Of a stretch of 64,000 nucleotides of DNA, positions 1 to 8,621 are shown piece after piece. Numbering within the stretch: the first letter of the stretch is position 1; each line of letters starts with the position of its first letter. The DNA is taken from the NCBI GenBank assembly GCA_001829785.1, contig MICF01000010.1, forward strand, positions 62,001-126,000. The letters run 5' to 3'. The notes under the pieces are model-generated. The model was not told the DNA's origin and searched no databases. It saw only the letters and a list, made by a program, of their open reading frames with translations. The stretch comes from Sulfurimonas sp. RIFOXYD12_FULL_33_39. GTDB taxonomy: Bacteria; Campylobacterota; Campylobacteria; Campylobacterales; Sulfurimonadaceae. The translations under genes were made by a program, and so were the position numbers.

Positions 1-279
1 CATCAAGTGTCTTGAGTTTTCTATAAAAATCTTACTTTTAAAATAGTCATGAGAATCTTTTGCATTAAAACTATCTAAATGAATTTGAGCTAATTTCTCA
101 CCGCCGTTTTCAATAAGCTCTCTCCACTCTTTCTTATTTTTTGTAACGATAAAGTGCTGTCTTGTCTCATGGCATCCTACACATGCATTCACAAACTCTT
201 CTTGCCCTTTATAGAGTGCCGCATTTAGGCTAAAGGGTACAAATATAAACAATATACAAAAAATAAAAAACCTAGCCAT
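1..279 (-). CDS. cytochrome c-like periplasmic protein, C-terminus cut by window edge
   Basis: The reading frame opens with ATG at 279 and runs off the left edge after 93 codons, so only the N-terminal part is seen. Residues 1-20 form a signal peptide (MARFFIFC, hydrophobic core, ending LNA). A single haem-binding motif CVGCH follows at residues 33-37, so the mature protein should be a small periplasmic c-type cytochrome or a cytochrome c-like sensor domain. An AAGG ribosome site lies 8 bases before the start. The gene is on the same strand as ubiD, 71 bases further on, and may be read with it. The missing 3' half prevents a firmer family name. Confidence 0.7.
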   Translation of the reverse strand, partial: MARFFIFCILFIFVPFSLNAALYKGQEEFVNACVGCHETRQHFIVTKNKKEWRELIENGGEKLAQIHLDSFNAKDSHDYFKSKIFIENSRHLM

Positions 280-350
280 CTACAAAACCTTCATCATAAT
301 CATTTATTTGTCCTAAAGTTTATTGTATTAAACTTATAGCAAGATAAAAA

Positions 351-2165
351 TTATAATTGAAACTTTTCATATAGCTTTTGATCCAAATCCCATAGACCTC
401 TGCTCTTTAGAGATTCTACAACGCTCGGTGTACAGTCAACATCATCAGGCCACTCTCTGTTGAAGCCGTCTAACATATTTTTATTGGTTCCATCCACGCC
501 GACCATTAACCCCGATACGAAAACATCTCTGAGTGCATCCATATTATTAGTAACTCTCCAGATTAACATGTATGGATTAAATATATCGTTTTTAGCCTCA
601 TCAATAAAAATAACAATCCTTATATGCATACTTAGTTCAACAAGAGCTTCAAAGCAACTCTTTACATTTTTTATTTTCTTTACGGATATAACCGTAATAG
701 GATTTTTTGTTCTTCGCATAAACTGGTGCAAATGTACAGCTTCAGGAATAAGCTCTTTTACTCTTCCTAGTAGCTCTTCATCTCCTAAAAGTTGCGGTGC
801 TTCTACTTTATGTGCCGCAGTTACATCAATACCGAGCTTTCCGCCTACCAAACTCTCAGCAGATGAGTGGTCAAGCGCATCCAATATACCTTCTGTAATA
901 AAGAGAGATTTCGGCGTAAATCTATCAAGTATATATGAAGCTACGGATTCATAATTTTCAAGCTTTGGAGCTTTTTCATCCAAAAAGATTGCATGTTTAA
1001 CAAAGCTCATCTGCCCTGCGCCCCAAAATGCATGCATAAACTGTTTTGCATGACCTTTATAAAGAGGCTGCATTTTTGCCAAAATAAGATTATGAAAACC
1101 TCCATTTTCCGGCATATGATAATCAAGCAAATCAGGCGCAGTAGTTTTTAAAAGCGGAAAAAATATTTTTCCCGTTGCCCAACCCATATATTTATCCTCT
1201 AACGGCGGTTTTCCTACAACCGTAGCTAAAAATATAGGCTCTTTTTTCATGGTTATAGCACTAACTTCCATAAAAGGGTATGACTCCTCCAGAGTATAAT
1301 ATCCCGTATGATCTCCAAAAGGTCCCTCTATTTTCATATTTTTAGTATCAACCCAGCCCTCTATAACGTAATCTACATCTTGAGGTATATAAAGAGGCGT
1401 AGTAATTGATTTAACAAGCTTAGCACCCTCTTTTTTAATAAGTCCATACATTAAAAGCTCATTTACACCATAAGGAAGCGGAGCAGTTGCACACCATGTA
1501 TAAAGAGGGTCTCCTCCTATTGCTACACTTACGGGCATTTTCTTACCTGCTTTTTGATATTGATCAAAAAAGTGTGAAGAGTCTTTATGAATCTGCCAAT
1601 GCATGCCTAAATGATTTTTATCATAGACCTGAAGTCTATACATTCCCAGATTTACCATTTCACCGTCTAAACTCTGTGTATAGACCTGACCCATCGTAAT
1701 AAATGGACCTCCGTCTTGCTCCCACGTAGTAAGAACCGGAAGTTTATATAAATCAATATCATTTTCCAAATATTTAACTTGTTGACAATCTCCACTACCA
1801 TTCAAGCGTTTTGGAAATATATTTTTAAGCGAAAAAAGCTCACTTGCCATGCTGAGTTTATTAAAAAAACCTTCAGGCGGTTTCATATGAAGCAGTTTGG
1901 TTATCTCATCGGCAACAGACTCGATTGTTCTGCCAAAAAGAAGCTCACAGCGTCTGTATGAGCCAAAAAGATTCATAGCTACGCTCTCTTTAAACTTTAC
2001 ACCGCTTTTTTTATCAACGACATTTGTAAACAACAGTGCCTTGCCGCCATCTTTTTTCTTTACTTCTGCATAAGCCAAATGCGGTATTTCGAGATATATA
2101 TCTAGCTCTTCATCGATAACTCGCAATTCGCCTTTTTTTCTTAATAACTCAATACTTCTTTTCAT
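351..2165 (-). CDS. ubiD: UbiD family decarboxylase (menaquinone pathway type)
   Basis: A 604-residue UbiD-family decarboxylase, which uses prenylated FMN to remove a ring carboxylate during quinone synthesis. The prFMN/metal region is seen at residues 172-194 (NLGMYRLQVYDKNHLGMHWQ) and the family signature EGPFGDHTGYY at 280-290. The protein is longer than E. coli UbiD (about 497), as is usual for the menaquinone-type enzymes of Campylobacterota, which make menaquinone by the futalosine route; the exact substrate is inferred. It is the last gene of a minus-strand run beginning at 8521, one base after hemC, in the same order as in Campylobacter. The start ATG at 2165 is unambiguous. Confidence 0.88.
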   Translation of the reverse strand: MKRSIELLRKKGELRVIDEELDIYLEIPHLAYAEVKKKDGGKALLFTNVVDKKSGVKFKESVAMNLFGSYRRCELLFGRTIESVADEITKLLHMKPPEGFFNKLSMASELFSLKNIFPKRLNGSGDCQQVKYLENDIDLYKLPVLTTWEQDGGPFITMGQVYTQSLDGEMVNLGMYRLQVYDKNHLGMHWQIHKDSSHFFDQYQKAGKKMPVSVAIGGDPLYTWCATAPLPYGVNELLMYGLIKKEGAKLVKSITTPLYIPQDVDYVIEGWVDTKNMKIEGPFGDHTGYYTLEESYPFMEVSAITMKKEPIFLATVVGKPPLEDKYMGWATGKIFFPLLKTTAPDLLDYHMPENGGFHNLILAKMQPLYKGHAKQFMHAFWGAGQMSFVKHAIFLDEKAPKLENYESVASYILDRFTPKSLFITEGILDALDHSSAESLVGGKLGIDVTAAHKVEAPQLLGDEELLGRVKELIPEAVHLHQFMRRTKNPITVISVKKIKNVKSCFEALVELSMHIRIVIFIDEAKNDIFNPYMLIWRVTNNMDALRDVFVSGLMVGVDGTNKNMLDGFNREWPDDVDCTPSVVESLKSRGLWDLDQKLYEKFQL

Positions 2166-2166
2166 A

Positions 2167-3108
2167 TTATCTATTTTCCATCATCGCTTCAGCGCGCGCT
2201 AACAACTCTTTTGCTCCTCTGGCAATAAACTCTGATGCCATCTCTCTTCCGATATTTTGATAATCTTTTTTAGATGTAATTTTAGAGTCCATTAACATCT
2301 CTGTCCCATCAGGAAGACCTAGTACTGCTTTAATGCTTACATTTCCATCTTCTAAAACAGATGCATTAACACCGATTGGAACTTGACATCCACCCTCTAA
2401 TTCATCTACAAAAGCTCTCTCTATAGTTGTTTCAATTCTGCTGTACTCATCTTCAAGGCGTGCCACGATTTTTAAAACTTCTGCATCATTCACTGCCTCT
2501 ATACCAAGGGCCCCCTGCCCCATAGAAGGAACCATCTCTTCAAGCGAAATCGGATATACATGTTTTACTGCATCTAAAAGCGAGAGTCTGTTGATGCCTG
2601 CAGCAGCTAAAATTATCGCATCAAATTCACCCTCTTTTAATTTTCTGATTCTAGTATCAACATTTCCTCTTAAATCTTTTATAACCAAATCCGGACGAAG
2701 CTTCTCTATCTGCATGCGACGACGTAGTGAAGACGTTCCTACCGTCGCACCTTCTGGAAGAGCATCAATATTTGGATATTTTTCAGATAAAAGTGCATCT
2801 CTTGAATCTTCTCTCTCCGTAATTGCCGCTAAAAGAAGGCCATCCGGCATTACGGTAGGAACATCTTTAAGAGAGTGAACTGCAATTTGAGCTTCGCCTC
2901 TAAGCATCGCTTCCTCAAGCTCTTTTAAAAACAGCCCTTTACCGCCTATTTTTGATAAAGCTTTGTCTTGAATTCTGTCTCCAGTAGTAACAATAATATT
3001 TAGTTCAACTTCCATACCTGGGTTTTGCTCTTCTAAAACTGCTTTAATATGGTTAGACTGCCAAAGTGCTAGTTGTGAACCTCTTGTTGCTATTATTAAT
3101 TTTTTCAT
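2167..3108 (-). CDS. hemC: porphobilinogen deaminase (hydroxymethylbilane synthase)
   Basis: A 313-residue cytoplasmic enzyme that joins four porphobilinogen units into hydroxymethylbilane in haem synthesis. The cofactor-carrying cysteine is C241 in the motif LEGGCQVPIGV, and the substrate-binding arginines lie in SSLRRRMQ (126-133) and RGNVDTRIRKL (147-157). Length is normal for the family. It is adjacent to ubiD, and hemA lies further up the same run, so two haem steps are encoded together. Confidence 0.95.
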   Translation of the reverse strand: MKKLIIATRGSQLALWQSNHIKAVLEEQNPGMEVELNIIVTTGDRIQDKALSKIGGKGLFLKELEEAMLRGEAQIAVHSLKDVPTVMPDGLLLAAITEREDSRDALLSEKYPNIDALPEGATVGTSSLRRRMQIEKLRPDLVIKDLRGNVDTRIRKLKEGEFDAIILAAAGINRLSLLDAVKHVYPISLEEMVPSMGQGALGIEAVNDAEVLKIVARLEDEYSRIETTIERAFVDELEGGCQVPIGVNASVLEDGNVSIKAVLGLPDGTEMLMDSKITSKKDYQNIGREMASEFIARGAKELLARAEAMMENR

Positions 3109-3939
3109 CTATTTTGCCTCTTTGTATTTATTTTTTGTTCTATCTATAATTCCGTTAAAAAACATTGTCGGTGTTGAGTTTATCATCAACAAATCCGCTG
3201 TTTTTAAATCATTTTTAAAATGTGTCAAAACTCTAGGCGACAACAAATTCGTCATGTTAATATTTGAATTCATAACTTTGTTAAACTGTGCAAAAATAAC
3301 CTCATTTGAGCGCTCTTTTGGGTCAACATTTACTTTATATAGATTTAAAACCACATCTTTTGCACCTTGAAGTTCAAGTGCAATTGCTGCTTGAACCAAT
3401 TCTACTGAAGCAGGATGGATAGATTCAAGAGGAAAATGGTAGTAATATACGGCAAACTTATTTGGCTCTTTTTTCATATATTCTATAGCTTCAGGTACAA
3501 ATTGTCTGCAAAACGGGCAGAGAGGATCTGAAAATATAACCACCTTATGTTTTGCATTCTCATTTCCGTAAATTAAATTTTCTTTATTGTAATACTCATC
3601 CTTAAAAGGGAGTGAAACCAATTCACCCATCTCTTTACCGCTTTTTAAATCAAACAACTCTTTTGTTATAACTTCACCGTTTGAGTACCAGACCATTTTT
3701 TGAACAACCTGACGCTTATCTTTTTTTAATATAGCATCCAACTCTACAAAATATGCATTCCAATCATCAAATCCTTTAACGTCTGTTGTACCGGTTACTT
3801 TAACTTTTATAGATAGTATCTTTGGATTTGTACTAAAACTATTTTTTAAAAAATTCTCAACCTGTTGGCTTGAACTATCTGCCTTTAATAAACTACTTAG
3901 TGTAAGTGTTATCGCTAATAATTTCAACATCAATGACAT
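3109..3939 (-). CDS. periplasmic thioredoxin-fold protein (DsbC/DsbG or DsbA-like)
   Basis: The reading frame is open as far as 4050, but the likely start is ATG at 3939: it has AAAGGA five bases before it and gives a signal peptide (MSLMLKLLAITLTLSSLLKA). The 276-residue product has a thioredoxin fold with the redox pair CPFC at residues 141-144 inside FSDPLCPFCRQF, then a helical insert and the cis-proline region NSTPTMFF. It probably oxidises or isomerises disulfides of exported proteins. The region before the thioredoxin domain is not a clear DsbC dimerisation domain, so its exact role is open. The 5' end overlaps the fxsA-like gene by 47 bases. The extra gene breaks the fxsA-hemC adjacency known in Campylobacter. 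Confidence 0.8.
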   Translation of the reverse strand: MSLMLKLLAITLTLSSLLKADSSSQQVENFLKNSFSTNPKILSIKVKVTGTTDVKGFDDWNAYFVELDAILKKDKRQVVQKMVWYSNGEVITKELFDLKSGKEMGELVSLPFKDEYYNKENLIYGNENAKHKVVIFSDPLCPFCRQFVPEAIEYMKKEPNKFAVYYYHFPLESIHPASVELVQAAIALELQGAKDVVLNLYKVNVDPKERSNEVIFAQFNKVMNSNINMTNLLSPRVLTHFKNDLKTADLLMINSTPTMFFNGIIDRTKNKYKEAK

Positions 3940-4321
3940 TAATATCCTTTTGTGTACTGTTTTTTTCATAATCTGTTTTGCATTTGCCTGAATTAAAATT
4001 GTAACGGTTAACAAGCATTGTCGTAAATACGCTAAATTGCAATAAAACACCTACTATATCTGTTAAAAAACCAGGCAAAATAAGCAAAATAGCCCCAAAA
4101 ATCGTAAATAAATTTAAACTTTGAAACTGTTTTAAATCAATACAGCTGTAAGATACCGCCGTAAAGTTTTCTCTAAGTGTCGCTTTAAAATTCACAAGTA
4201 TGCTTATCCCTACAAAAGCACTCAAAAGAATCTCAAAAAATGTAGCCACCCCGCCTATTGCCGATGATATACTTACCGAAATCATAACTTCTAAAAATAG
4301 ATAGGCAAAGAAATAAATCAT
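3893..4321 (-). CDS. FxsA family membrane protein
   Basis: A 142-residue inner-membrane protein with hydrophobic segments at about residues 1-17, 20-42 and 72-105. The pattern of N-terminal segments followed by the LPGFLTDIVGVLL stretch is typical of FxsA, whose E. coli member affects phage exclusion by F plasmids; its basic function is not known. The charged C-terminal tail lies in the cytoplasm. It sits one base after proS and overlaps the thioredoxin-like gene. A Campylobacter homologue occupies the same place between proS and hemC. Confidence 0.75.
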   Translation of the reverse strand: MIYFFAYLFLEVMISVSISSAIGGVATFFEILLSAFVGISILVNFKATLRENFTAVSYSCIDLKQFQSLNLFTIFGAILLILPGFLTDIVGVLLQFSVFTTMLVNRYNFNSGKCKTDYEKNSTQKDINVIDVEIISDNTYTK

Positions 4322-4322
4322 C

Positions 4323-5627
4323 TTATATCAATTCCATTATTTTGTCATAAACTTGACTTACGTTTATAGCAGTATTTTCTTTTGTTCTTCTGTCGTATAT
4401 TTGAACCAAACCGCCCTCAAGCTCTTTTCCGATTATAACCGTATATGGAAAACCTATAAGCTCCGCATCTTTCATTTTAAAGCCGAATCTCTCTTTTCCA
4501 TCGTCAAGCATAACTTCTACATGTGAATCTTGAAGCTTCTCATAAAGCTCTTCGCCCAAATTAACTTGATTTACATCTTTTATATTTGAAATCATAATAT
4601 TTACCATATACGGAGCGGTTGCTTTTGTCCATATACACCCATTTTCATCATGATTCTGCTCAATTACGGCTGCAACAAGTCTGCTAACTCCTATACCGAA
4701 TGTTGCCATCTCAAAAGGTTTGCTTCTTCCATTCTCATCACTAAAGTTTGCCTCTAATGCTGCTGAGTATTTAGTTCCAAGCTGGAAAATATGCCCGACT
4801 TCAATACCTTTTTTAAAGTGAAGGTTTGCTCCGCAAGAACATTTTTGAGCTACTTTTAACTCTTTTAAATCTTCATAGCTCTTCTCGTTTAGCTCATCAA
4901 TTTTGTCTTTAAACTCATCTATAGTCTCAATATTTGCACCATAATCACATGACTCGCAAACTATAATAGTATCTTCTCCACTATCTGCTAAAACATGAAA
5001 TTCCTTGCTTCCGTCTCCACCGATTGCTCCGCTATCAGCGGCAACTACTCTAAAATCAAGTCCAAGCCTAGTAAAAATTTTTTTATAAGTCTCTTCCATT
5101 AGGTTAAACTCTCGCACCATATCTTCAATGCTTGAATGAAAAGAGTATCCGTCTTTCATCAAAAATTCTCTACCACGCAAAAGTCCGTATCTAGGTCTAG
5201 CCTCATCACGAAACTTAGTGTTAATCTGATACAAATTTAAAGGCAAATCTTTATAGCTTGTTACTCTGTTTTTAACAAGTTCTACCATAGCTTCTTCGTT
5301 TGTAGGACTTAAGACAAATTCATTTTCATGTCTGTCTTTAATTCTAAGCATCTCTTTTCCCATAGCTTCACAGCGACCGCTTCTCTCCCATAAACTAATA
5401 GGAGTCACAAAACTAAGCTGTACTTCACTACAACCGGCCAGGTCTAACTCCTCTTTTACAATAGTTCTAATCTTCTCTAGTACTATTTTCCCAAGCGGCA
5501 TAAAATTATAAAGTCCGGCGCCTTGTTGGTTTATAAAACCGCCTCTTATTAAAAACTTATGGCTAGGCAGTGTTGCGTCTGATGGCGCTTCTTTTGCAGT
5601 TGGAATAAACGCTCTACTTCTTCTCAA
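4323..5627 (-). CDS. proS: prolyl-tRNA synthetase, short form without editing domain
   Basis: Charges tRNA-Pro with proline. Class II motifs are present: motif 2 around [17 protein letters not shown] (139-155) and motif 3 in GIGVSR (311-316), followed by a complete anticodon-binding domain to residue 434. Bacterial ProRS is usually about 570 residues because an editing (INS/YbaK-like) domain of about 180 residues lies between motifs 2 and 3. Here that place is filled by only about 50 residues (220-270) containing CESC (224-227) and CSC (263-265), so the deacylating domain for Ala-tRNA-Pro is missing. The start is TTG at 5627, directly after the hemA stop, with AAGGAAG upstream; the N-terminus [10 protein letters not shown] fits the family. 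Confidence 0.93.
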   Translation of the reverse strand: MRRSRAFIPTAKEAPSDATLPSHKFLIRGGFINQQGAGLYNFMPLGKIVLEKIRTIVKEELDLAGCSEVQLSFVTPISLWERSGRCEAMGKEMLRIKDRHENEFVLSPTNEEAMVELVKNRVTSYKDLPLNLYQINTKFRDEARPRYGLLRGREFLMKDGYSFHSSIEDMVREFNLMEETYKKIFTRLGLDFRVVAADSGAIGGDGSKEFHVLADSGEDTIIVCESCDYGANIETIDEFKDKIDELNEKSYEDLKELKVAQKCSCGANLHFKKGIEVGHIFQLGTKYSAALEANFSDENGRSKPFEMATFGIGVSRLVAAVIEQNHDENGCIWTKATAPYMVNIMISNIKDVNQVNLGEELYEKLQDSHVEVMLDDGKERFGFKMKDAELIGFPYTVIIGKELEGGLVQIYDRRTKENTAINVSQVYDKIMELI

Positions 5628-6926
5628 TTATCTTCCTTCTATAATGTTTAAATTATGTTCACATTTATATGTGTCCGGTACGTCATTTTTATCTTTTTTT
5701 ATTAAAAACTGTAAAGCACTCGTTACCATATCTGATTTTGACTCCTCGGATACGCTGCGCATTTTTGAACTCATCTGATGTAAAAATCTCTTCATAACTT
5801 GTTCGCTCATTTTATGGACTTGTGCCTCATACTCTTTTGGAATATACCCATTTTTTATAACTCTCTGGCTCTCCACTCTTGCTGCTTCAAATGCTTTTTG
5901 GTAAATCTCTTTTATCATAGGCTCTATGTTTAAAGTATCAAGCCATTCAAAGAACTCTACCGTGCTTCTGCCTATAATGCCGTGAGCCTTTCTCGCGCCG
6001 TCTTCACGCAGACTCATATTTTCATCAACAATATTTTTCAAATCATCAACTACATATAGACTAATGCGCTCACCTTTATGATAATTGATATCTCTTGGAA
6101 CTGCCATATCAAACCAGTACCTCTCAAAATCACAAGGTTTTATAATTGCGTCAGTTATTATAGGTTCTGAAGCAGAAGTTGCAGTAAAGAGAATCTCAAA
6201 CTCATTTACAGCATTTGGCAACTCGTCCATATCTAAAACTTTACAGCCGCACTCCTGTGCTAATGCAAAAGCTTTCTCTTTTGTTCTGTTCATAATATAA
6301 ACATCCGCACCGTTTGAGATAAGATGCTTTGCAGTAATTTCAGACATCTCTCCTACCCCGATAACTAGAGCTTTCTTGCCATGAACACTATCAAGAACAG
6401 ATTTTAGTTTTGCAACTGCCACACTTGCAATTGAGACGGGTTTTGATGAGATATCCGTTGCATTTCGCACTTTAGCGGCACATTTAAATGCATGATGCAT
6501 AGCACGAGCAAGTTTTTGAGAGCAAAATCCGTTATCGTATGAAAACCTAAATGCGTCTTTTAACTGTCCGGCGATTTGCGTCTCTCCGATAACCATAGAG
6601 TCAAGTGAACTTGCAACACTAAAAAGATGGTGTATTGCGCTACTGTCGTCAAATATATCTGCTCTGCCTTCTAGCTCGTCAATTGAAATTCCTGACCTTG
6701 CCGCTAAAATTTCAAAAATATATTGCGTTGCAGATGCTATATCGCTACAGCTGCAAAGAACTTCCATACGATTACATGTAGATATAAGAACAGACTCGTT
6801 TATAGATTCGCCTGAATTTAATTTTGCCAAACACCCTTTTAGGGCATTATCATCTTTATAAGAGAGTTTTTCTCTTACCTCTAAAGTTGAATTTTTATGT
6901 GAAAAGCTTATATTTAAATAGTGCAT
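5628..6926 (-). CDS. hemA: glutamyl-tRNA reductase
   Basis: First step of the C5 haem pathway: NADPH-dependent reduction of glutamyl-tRNA to glutamate-1-semialdehyde. The active-site cysteine is C51 in ISTCNRMEV, and the NADPH-binding loop VIGVGEM lies at 188-194. A C-terminal dimerisation helix is present, giving 432 residues as expected. The start overlaps the stop of the prenyl synthase gene by one base (ATG at 6926) and the stop abuts the proS TTG start, so these genes are very probably co-transcribed and translationally coupled. Confidence 0.95.
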   Translation of the reverse strand: MHYLNISFSHKNSTLEVREKLSYKDDNALKGCLAKLNSGESINESVLISTCNRMEVLCSCSDIASATQYIFEILAARSGISIDELEGRADIFDDSSAIHHLFSVASSLDSMVIGETQIAGQLKDAFRFSYDNGFCSQKLARAMHHAFKCAAKVRNATDISSKPVSIASVAVAKLKSVLDSVHGKKALVIGVGEMSEITAKHLISNGADVYIMNRTKEKAFALAQECGCKVLDMDELPNAVNEFEILFTATSASEPIITDAIIKPCDFERYWFDMAVPRDINYHKGERISLYVVDDLKNIVDENMSLREDGARKAHGIIGRSTVEFFEWLDTLNIEPMIKEIYQKAFEAARVESQRVIKNGYIPKEYEAQVHKMSEQVMKRFLHQMSSKMRSVSEESKSDMVTSALQFLIKKDKNDVPDTYKCEHNLNIIEGR

Positions 6927-7813
6927 CAGTAACTTCTTTTTATCATAGTTTGTAAAATACCCACTAACTCTGCATCATCTCTCATGACGTTCATTGCCTC
7001 ATTTGATAGCTTCTGTGCAAGTTCAAACGATTTTTCTATAGTTTTATGTTCATTCATCTTGTGCTTAATCCAAAGAGTATCTTGTTCATCCAATACTTTA
7101 GCATGCATGCCAAGTAATTTTCCTCTATCCTCTTTACTTAACACTTTATGAAGATAGATATACGGTAGCGTACATTTACCTTCGGCAAAATCATTCATGG
7201 ATGGTTTTCCAAGAGTAATGGAGTCAGATGTTATATCTAAAATATCATCGATAATTTGAAAAGAGAGTCCGAGATTTTTTCCGTAAAGAGCATGAGAAGA
7301 AGTATCTTTGCCCGCTAAAATTGCAGCGGCGGCGGCGGCTGCTTCAATAAGAGTAGCTGTCTTTAGATATAGCATTTCAAGATATCTATTTTCATCGGCA
7401 TTGAAATTCTCAGCCATCTTAACATCCATCATCTCGCCTTTGCTAAGAGCAGTAACGGAAGATGCAACCGTTTTTGCAATCTCTTTGTCAAACGAGACAA
7501 GTTCGGTAAAAGCTTTTGAGTAGAGTATATCACCTAACATTACAGCTGTTTTACTTCCATCAGTAGCATTGACGGATGCCACTCCACGTCTTAGAGTTGC
7601 TTCATCTATTACATCATCATGAAGCAGACTTGCACCATGAATCAGCTCCACTATTGCCGCTAAAAGCGGAGCTTTATCGCTTAAAGGGGCGATTTTTAAA
7701 ATCAGTTTTGCACGAAGTCTTTTGCCGCCAGATAGCATCCCAAAAAGACGAGTTACTTCATCATAATTTATCTCTTTTATCAGTCTTGCTATTTCGCTCT
7801 CAACTCTTTGCAT
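6926..7813 (-). CDS. polyprenyl diphosphate synthase (octaprenyl type)
   Basis: Trans-prenyltransferase that builds the long isoprenoid tail of menaquinone. Both aspartate-rich motifs are visible: DDVID at 66-70 and DDILD at 189-193, with the upstream GGKRLRAKL region (29-37). An unusual run of alanines (about 158-164, GC-rich GCN codons) lies in helix F between them. At 295 residues it is typical. Its place beside hemA and, further on, ubiD makes a small quinone/haem block. Chain length cannot be told from the sequence alone; octaprenyl is assumed from the Campylobacter neighbour annotation. Confidence 0.88.
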   Translation of the reverse strand: MQRVESEIARLIKEINYDEVTRLFGMLSGGKRLRAKLILKIAPLSDKAPLLAAIVELIHGASLLHDDVIDEATLRRGVASVNATDGSKTAVMLGDILYSKAFTELVSFDKEIAKTVASSVTALSKGEMMDVKMAENFNADENRYLEMLYLKTATLIEAAAAAAAILAGKDTSSHALYGKNLGLSFQIIDDILDITSDSITLGKPSMNDFAEGKCTLPYIYLHKVLSKEDRGKLLGMHAKVLDEQDTLWIKHKMNEHKTIEKSFELAQKLSNEAMNVMRDDAELVGILQTMIKRSY

Positions 7814-7822
7814 AATCTCTCT

Positions 7823-8239
7823 TTAACCCTTCTTTAAATCTTCTAGCTTTATCTGTTTTTTATCATCAGAGAGAAGAATCTCAAAAACAGCCTCTTTTGA
7901 TGCCTCTTTAAACTCTTTAAATCTGACTAACATGTAAGGTACATTATAAAAGTCAGCACCTCTACTCTTTAACTCTACTCTAAAGCTTTGGTTTCTCTCT
8001 CTTAAATAGAGTACATTTTGTGCAACTATTTTGTCGTATGACCTAAAAATAACAAGTCCACCGTTTTTATATAGTGTCCATCTAAAATTAAATAATTTTT
8101 CTTTGTCAGCGTATTTTACAAGAATTTTCTTTTGCTCATCTTTTTTTAGCGATATTTCTCTAATTTCTGTAAAATTATCGGCAAATATGAAACTAGAACT
8201 AAAGGCTAAAAGAACAAATACATGTAAAATAGTTTTCAA
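7823..8239 (-). CDS. small secreted protein of unknown function
   Basis: A 138-residue protein with a cleavable signal peptide (LHVFVLLAFSSSFIFA, cut about residue 20) and a charged, beta-rich mature part; no family is recognised. The start is TTG at 8239, immediately after the TAA of the DUF2018 gene, and no ATG would preserve the signal peptide. It is positioned between DUF2018 and the prenyl synthase and is probably read through from 8521. Confidence 0.65.
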   Translation of the reverse strand: MKTILHVFVLLAFSSSFIFADNFTEIREISLKKDEQKKILVKYADKEKLFNFRWTLYKNGGLVIFRSYDKIVAQNVLYLRERNQSFRVELKSRGADFYNVPYMLVRFKEFKEASKEAVFEILLSDDKKQIKLEDLKKG

Positions 8240-8521
8240 TTATTCACTTTGTGATAAAATTGCACCCATTAGTTCAATATATAAACTTTTTGCGTGATTA
8301 TCAACTTCGTCTCTGTTTGAGATCATAAATCTTTGAATCTCTCTATCCATATCTTCTCCAAGTTTATCGCCAATCATAAGCTCAATAGCAGCAGTTCTGT
8401 CGATAAAATTTTGCAGTTGGTATCTAACTACGTCATTATTTGCATTAAATACGACATCCATTAATTTGCTTTTAGGTGAGCCCATAAATATATCATCTTC
8501 ATCTTCAAAAAGTCCGTACAT
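8240..8521 (-). CDS. DUF2018 family protein
   Basis: A 93-residue acidic, helical cytoplasmic protein starting MYGLFEDEDDIFMG. The pattern fits DUF2018, a small family I know only from Campylobacterota; its function is not established. It is the first gene of the minus-strand run down to ubiD, with a divergent intergenic region to the FAD oxidoreductase. Promoter elements for this strand between 8522 and 8600 are not obvious. Confidence 0.7.
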   Translation of the reverse strand: MYGLFEDEDDIFMGSPKSKLMDVVFNANNDVVRYQLQNFIDRTAAIELMIGDKLGEDMDREIQRFMISNRDEVDNHAKSLYIELMGAILSQSE

Positions 8522-8587
8522 TTTATATCCTGTATTTATAAATATTAGCGCGATTATAACATCACTAATCTAATAAAGGCTTAACGC

Positions 8588-8615
8588 CTGACATTAAGTC
8601 TTTATTTTCTATAAT
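8588..8615 (+). promoter_or_regulatory. sigma-70 type promoter giving a probable leaderless mRNA
   Basis: CTGACA (8588-8593) and TATAAT (8610-8615) are separated by 16 bases. Transcription would be expected to begin about 6-7 bases after the -10 box, at about 8622, which is the A of the ATG start of the FAD oxidoreductase. No ribosome-binding site precedes that ATG. Confidence 0.6.
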
Positions 8616-8621
8616 ACGAAA

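Noticed and set aside
460..954. Plus-strand 164-codon frame opposite ubiD
   Set aside because: UbiD motifs on the minus strand prove that strand codes; the plus frame has no recognisable feature.
7308..7340. GC-rich trinucleotide run in the prenyl synthase gene as a repeat element
   Set aside because: It encodes an alanine-rich helix in frame in an otherwise normal enzyme, so it is coding sequence and not an inserted repeat.
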